Source: Chlamydiota bacterium (GTDB lineage: Bacteria; Chlamydiota; Chlamydiia; Chlamydiales; SM23-39). Taken from it: DNA of 8,907 bases. The notes below the pieces were generated by a model. It saw only the letters and a program-made list of their open reading frames with translations, was not told the DNA's origin and did not search any database. Positions within the stretch are counted from its first letter, which is position 1. Every line of letters begins with the position of its first letter. Below, in pieces: positions 6,751 through 8,907 of the stretch. Both the position numbers and the translations under genes were made by a program. The stretch spans positions 1 to 8,907 of the forward strand of contig DAIDIM010000123.1 of NCBI GenBank assembly GCA_027459365.1. The letters are read 5' to 3'.

Positions 6751-6772
6751 AATTAATATTGAAATTAATATT
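6751..6772. repeat. 10-bp direct repeat in the divergent promoter region
   Basis: AATTAATATT occurs exactly at 6751-6760 and again at 6763-6772, a spacing of 12 bases. The surrounding 160 bases are very A+T-rich, so chance is possible. The location between two divergent genes would suit a regulator or bending site. Confidence 0.4.
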
Positions 6773-6787
6773 TTTTTATAGTTCAAT
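6759..6787 (+). promoter_or_regulatory. Candidate promoter for the 6845 membrane-protein gene
   Basis: TTGAAA (6759-6764) and TTCAAT (6782-6787) are separated by 17 bases. The -10 match is only 4 of 6. The ribosome-binding site AGGTGA lies at a proper distance before the ATG at 6845. This is a weak motif-based call in A+T-rich DNA. Confidence 0.3.
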
Positions 6788-6844
6788 AATATTTAGAAGA
6801 TAGATGAAATTCGTTTAGGAACGTGGCAAAACTTAGGTGAAACG

Positions 6845-7240
6845 ATGAGAAAGAAAGAACTACACAGTAAAATGAAAGAAGGGATGGCTGAAGTAGAGAA
6901 ATTTACTTACAAATATCTTGTTGAAACAATGACTGTGCTCGCTATTTTAATAGCTACATTTTCAGGCTGGATGCATTTTTTCATTGGGACAATGGGATGG
7001 TCAATCCTATTCTTAGCTATTGGCGCAATTGCAGGGTTATTTGCACCCATTCAAATGGATGCGATCATGACAAGAATTTACTCTTTTTCAAAAGGGCGTT
7101 CTAGACCCACAATAATTGCCGCAGAAGTCATTAAAATTGCCATTGCCCTTTTCCTCCCATTTATCTATCTATGCTTTATGGGAATTATGAGTGGTACTGC
7201 GTTCCAATACTACATTCAAACATCAGGAAATAAGTCTTAG
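6845..7240 (+). CDS. Small integral membrane protein of unknown function
   Basis: The product is 131 residues and I do not recognise its family. The N-terminal 20 residues are charged and helical (MRKKELHSKMKEGMAEVEKF). Three hydrophobic segments follow, at about 27-47, 51-69 and 95-117. A basic hinge (FSKGRSRP, 81-88) lies between the second and third, and a short polar tail ends the protein. By the positive-inside rule the N-terminus and the basic hinge would be cytoplasmic. AGGTGA five to six bases before the ATG is a convincing ribosome-binding site. The gene is transcribed divergently from the glycine-zipper gene and is followed by its own terminator-like hairpin, so it is probably a single-gene unit. 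Confidence 0.75.
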   Translation: MRKKELHSKMKEGMAEVEKFTYKYLVETMTVLAILIATFSGWMHFFIGTMGWSILFLAIGAIAGLFAPIQMDAIMTRIYSFSKGRSRPTIIAAEVIKIAIALFLPFIYLCFMGIMSGTAFQYYIQTSGNKS

Positions 7241-7263
7241 TTCTCTCGTGCCACGTAAGGTAA

Positions 7264-7291
7264 CTGCAGGGTGTTATTTCAACGCCCGCAG
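7264..7291 (+). other. Strong RNA hairpin after the membrane-protein gene
   Basis: CTGC-A-GGGTGTT pairs with AACGCCC-GCAG around the loop ATTTC. The stem is 11 pairs with one bulged A and one G-T pair. It has no T-tract. It could protect the 3' end of the preceding mRNA or belong to the leader of pssA. Confidence 0.55.
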
Positions 7292-7299
7292 TATAAGAA

Positions 7300-7329
7300 A
7301 AGCAGGGAAGAAATTTTCTGCTTCTTTTT
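7300..7329 (+). terminator. Rho-independent terminator of the 6845 gene
   Basis: AAGCAG (7300-7305) pairs with CTGCTT (7318-7323) across a 12-base loop that can itself partly pair. CTTTTT follows directly. It lies 60 bases after the stop codon. The stem is short, so termination may be incomplete and pssA could receive read-through. Confidence 0.6.
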
Positions 7330-7344
7330 GGCATTCAAGTTCTG

Positions 7345-7424
7345 TATACTCCAACTGGTCAAAAATGCGAATTTCGGCTAGCATGAAAGGGCCCGAATGC
7401 ACATTTATGACCAGTTGGAGTATA
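7345..7424. repeat. 80-bp MITE-like inverted repeat upstream of pssA
   Basis: TATACTCCAACTGGTCA at 7345-7361 is repeated exactly in reverse complement at 7408-7424 (17 of 17). The arms continue imperfectly inwards (AAATG, then TTCGG against CCGAA), giving terminal repeats of about 33 bp around a core of about 14 bp. The element has TA at both outer ends, as expected for the TA target of IS630/Tc1-mariner-type transposition. The transcript would fold into one long hairpin ending 14 bases before the pssA start codon. Alternative readings are a regulatory hairpin or a pair of inverted operators. No transposase is present. Confidence 0.6.
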
Positions 7425-7438
7425 GAATAAAAGGCAAG

Positions 7439-8272
7439 ATGAAACGGGCAACACTTTTCCCCAATATGATCACGGCCTTTGGACTTGCGTGTGGTCTTTT
7501 TGTCATTTTTAAGATGAACATGGTTGAACCCGGAAGCGGCGTCTTCGAAGTGGTTCAAATGTCGACATTTCTTCTCTTAGTAGCAGCACTTGCCGATTTC
7601 ATCGATGGAGCTTTAGCTCGCGCACTGCATGGAGAAAGTGAATTTGGGTTTGTCTTTGATTCTCTCTCTGATGCCATCTGTTTTGGTGTTGCCCCAAGTG
7701 TTTTACTTTTGAAAACACTTTCGATGACACAAGGAACATTTTTATCATTTTTCGCCGCAACGGGCGCAATGGTCTATTCATTATGTGGGGTGCTACGTCT
7801 GGTCCGTTTCAGCGTAAAAGCAAAAGAGGCAAAAGGGAACCACGAACAGCAAGAGGCGCAAAAAAAGCATTTTACAGGTCTTCCTATTCCGGCAGCAGCC
7901 ATTGCTGCAACGTCTGCGAATTTATTTTTTCTCACGCCGCTTGTTTATGAATGGATCCCACTCACGACATCTACACAAGCCATTGTTCTCACAATTCTTA
8001 TGATTTTTCTTGGCTATCTCATGGTTTGTCGCCTGAAATTTCCAAGCCTCAAGATGCTACGCTTTCGAATTCCATCCTTTCATCTCGCATTTTTAGCAGT
8101 CGTAAGCGCAGTCTTTGTGATTTACGGAATACTCTACTTTTTTTCCTTAATTTTAGCATTTGTCGCATGGGTCTATATTGCTATTTCTCTGATTTTGTCG
8201 CTCATTCGGCGCATTGCAGGAAAGAAATCAAAAACTTTGGAAGAATTTGAACCTGATGACGAGGAACATTGA
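7439..8272 (+). CDS. pssA: CDP-diacylglycerol-serine O-phosphatidyltransferase
   Basis: This membrane enzyme makes phosphatidylserine from CDP-diacylglycerol and L-serine, the first step towards phosphatidylethanolamine. The product is 278 residues. It carries the full CDP-alcohol phosphatidyltransferase signature at 53-78: D53, D56-G57, A60-R61, G70, D74 and D78. At least six hydrophobic segments span the protein, and the tail is acidic (EEFEPDDEEH). The start at 7439 (MKRATLFPN) matches the usual beginning of this family and has AAGG upstream. A longer in-frame start at 7397, with AAAGGG before it, would add 14 residues encoded by the right arm of the inverted repeat. It is followed by rmuC with a 4-base overlap. 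The pssA-rmuC neighbourhood is, from memory, also found in Chlamydia (CT826-CT825). Confidence 0.93.
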   Translation: MKRATLFPNMITAFGLACGLFVIFKMNMVEPGSGVFEVVQMSTFLLLVAALADFIDGALARALHGESEFGFVFDSLSDAICFGVAPSVLLLKTLSMTQGTFLSFFAATGAMVYSLCGVLRLVRFSVKAKEAKGNHEQQEAQKKHFTGLPIPAAAIAATSANLFFLTPLVYEWIPLTTSTQAIVLTILMIFLGYLMVCRLKFPSLKMLRFRIPSFHLAFLAVVSAVFVIYGILYFFSLILAFVAWVYIAISLILSLIRRIAGKKSKTLEEFEPDDEEH

Positions 8273-8907
8273 TTCCAATACTTATACTCATTGCATGCAC
8301 CCTCCTCCTTTGTCTCCTTTTTCAAAAGAAAGCCTCTGACACCCAAAAATCGTTAGAAAATTCATTCCGATCTCTCACATTGGAAATCTTTGAAAAAAAT
8401 AGCCGTTTATTCCAAGAAAATGCAGAAATGCGTCAAAAAAGCATCGACGAAACTTTAAAGCCTTTTCAGGAATCGCTAAAACAATTAGATCTTCATCAGC
8501 GCGAACTTGAAAAGCAAAGAGTAGGAGCCTATGCAGCTCTTACTCAACAAGTTGATGGAATGCTCAAGGCTGAAAGAGAGCTGCGCAAAGAGACTGCACA
8601 GCTTGTGAATGCACTCCGTTCTCCGCAAATGAGAGGCTCGTGGGGGGAAATCCACCTGCGACGCGTCGTTGAAATTGCAGGCCTACTCAACCATTGCGAC
8701 TTTTTTGAGCAAAAAAGCTTTGACGTAGAGGGAAAAATTTGGCGACCCGACCTGGTTATCCGCTTGCCCAGCATGCGCTACATTGCAATTGATGCAAAAA
8801 CCCCGCTCCACTCATATCTCGATGCATCGGATGCAGGGGATGATCTGGTCCGAAAAAAGAAACTTCAAGACCATGCACAAGCCATCCGTAAACACATTAA
8901 AGATCTC
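8269..8907 (+). CDS. rmuC: DNA recombination protein RmuC, N-terminal part (runs off the right edge)
   Basis: 213 codons are present with no stop. The start is TTG at 8269 in the overlap TTGA with the pssA stop, with GAGGAA just upstream; no ATG is available before the conserved part. Residues 1-18 form a hydrophobic membrane anchor. Residues 20-115 are a long charged coiled coil. The RmuC domain then begins with SPQMRGSWGEIHL (118-130), followed by RPDLVIRLP (159-167) and IAIDAKTPL (172-180). D161, D175 and K177 fit the PD-(D/E)XK-nuclease-like core assigned to this family. RmuC is associated with limiting inversions and recombination at short repeats; its biochemical activity is poorly defined. 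The C-terminal half lies outside the window. Confidence 0.93.
   Translation, partial: MIPILILIACTLLLCLLFQKKASDTQKSLENSFRSLTLEIFEKNSRLFQENAEMRQKSIDETLKPFQESLKQLDLHQRELEKQRVGAYAALTQQVDGMLKAERELRKETAQLVNALRSPQMRGSWGEIHLRRVVEIAGLLNHCDFFEQKSFDVEGKIWRPDLVIRLPSMRYIAIDAKTPLHSYLDASDAGDDLVRKKKLQDHAQAIRKHIKDL

Noticed and set aside
7274..7558. 94-codon minus-strand frame across the inverted repeat and the pssA start
   Set aside because: It is antisense to pssA, is partly created by the inverted repeat and has no supporting signals.
8544..8774. 76-codon minus-strand frame opposite rmuC
   Set aside because: It is antisense to the conserved RmuC domain and gives an Arg/Ser-rich product typical of shadow frames.

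Overview
The window looks like chromosomal DNA of a member of the phylum Chlamydiae, most likely an environmental (Parachlamydiales-type) lineage rather than Chlamydia itself. The best evidence is the ribonucleotide reductase pair. NrdB is close to the chlamydial class Ic R2 protein, with phenylalanine where ordinary R2 proteins carry the radical tyrosine. NrdA has the long N-terminal extension with repeated ATP-cones typical of chlamydiae. The gene neighbourhood also fits: from memory, C. trachomatis carries rmuC(yigN)-pssA-nrdA-nrdB as neighbours (CT825-CT828). The genus cannot be fixed from the sequence alone.

Layout. Positions 1-315 hold no gene I can defend: there is a CTGTG/CTCT-rich repeat-like patch and a weak hairpin behind nrdB. 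On the minus strand, reading right to left, come a small glycine-zipper membrane protein (6679-6353), an acidic coiled-coil protein (6252-5785), hemW (5791-4703, overlapping the previous gene), a short regulatory region with a promoter and two NrdR-box-like sites (about 4652-4578), nrdA (4550-1359) and nrdB (1350-316). On the plus strand come a small three-helix membrane protein (6845-7240), a hairpin-rich stretch with a terminator and an 80-bp inverted-repeat element (7264-7424), pssA (7439-8272) and the 5' part of rmuC (8269 to the right edge). The two strands diverge from an A+T-rich region at 6680-6844.

How the parts work together. NrdA and NrdB form the enzyme that makes deoxynucleotides. 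Their promoter overlaps a likely NrdR box, so expression should follow dNTP/ATP status. HemW is a radical-SAM heme chaperone, translationally linked to a chlamydia-type acidic protein that may be a type III secretion substrate. PssA makes phosphatidylserine, the precursor of phosphatidylethanolamine. RmuC is a DNA-recombination-associated protein with a PD-(D/E)XK-like core.

The most unusual parts are the 108-residue protein with nine glycines spaced exactly four apart, and the 80-bp MITE-like inverted repeat directly in front of pssA. No CRISPR array, tRNA, rRNA or complete insertion sequence was seen.
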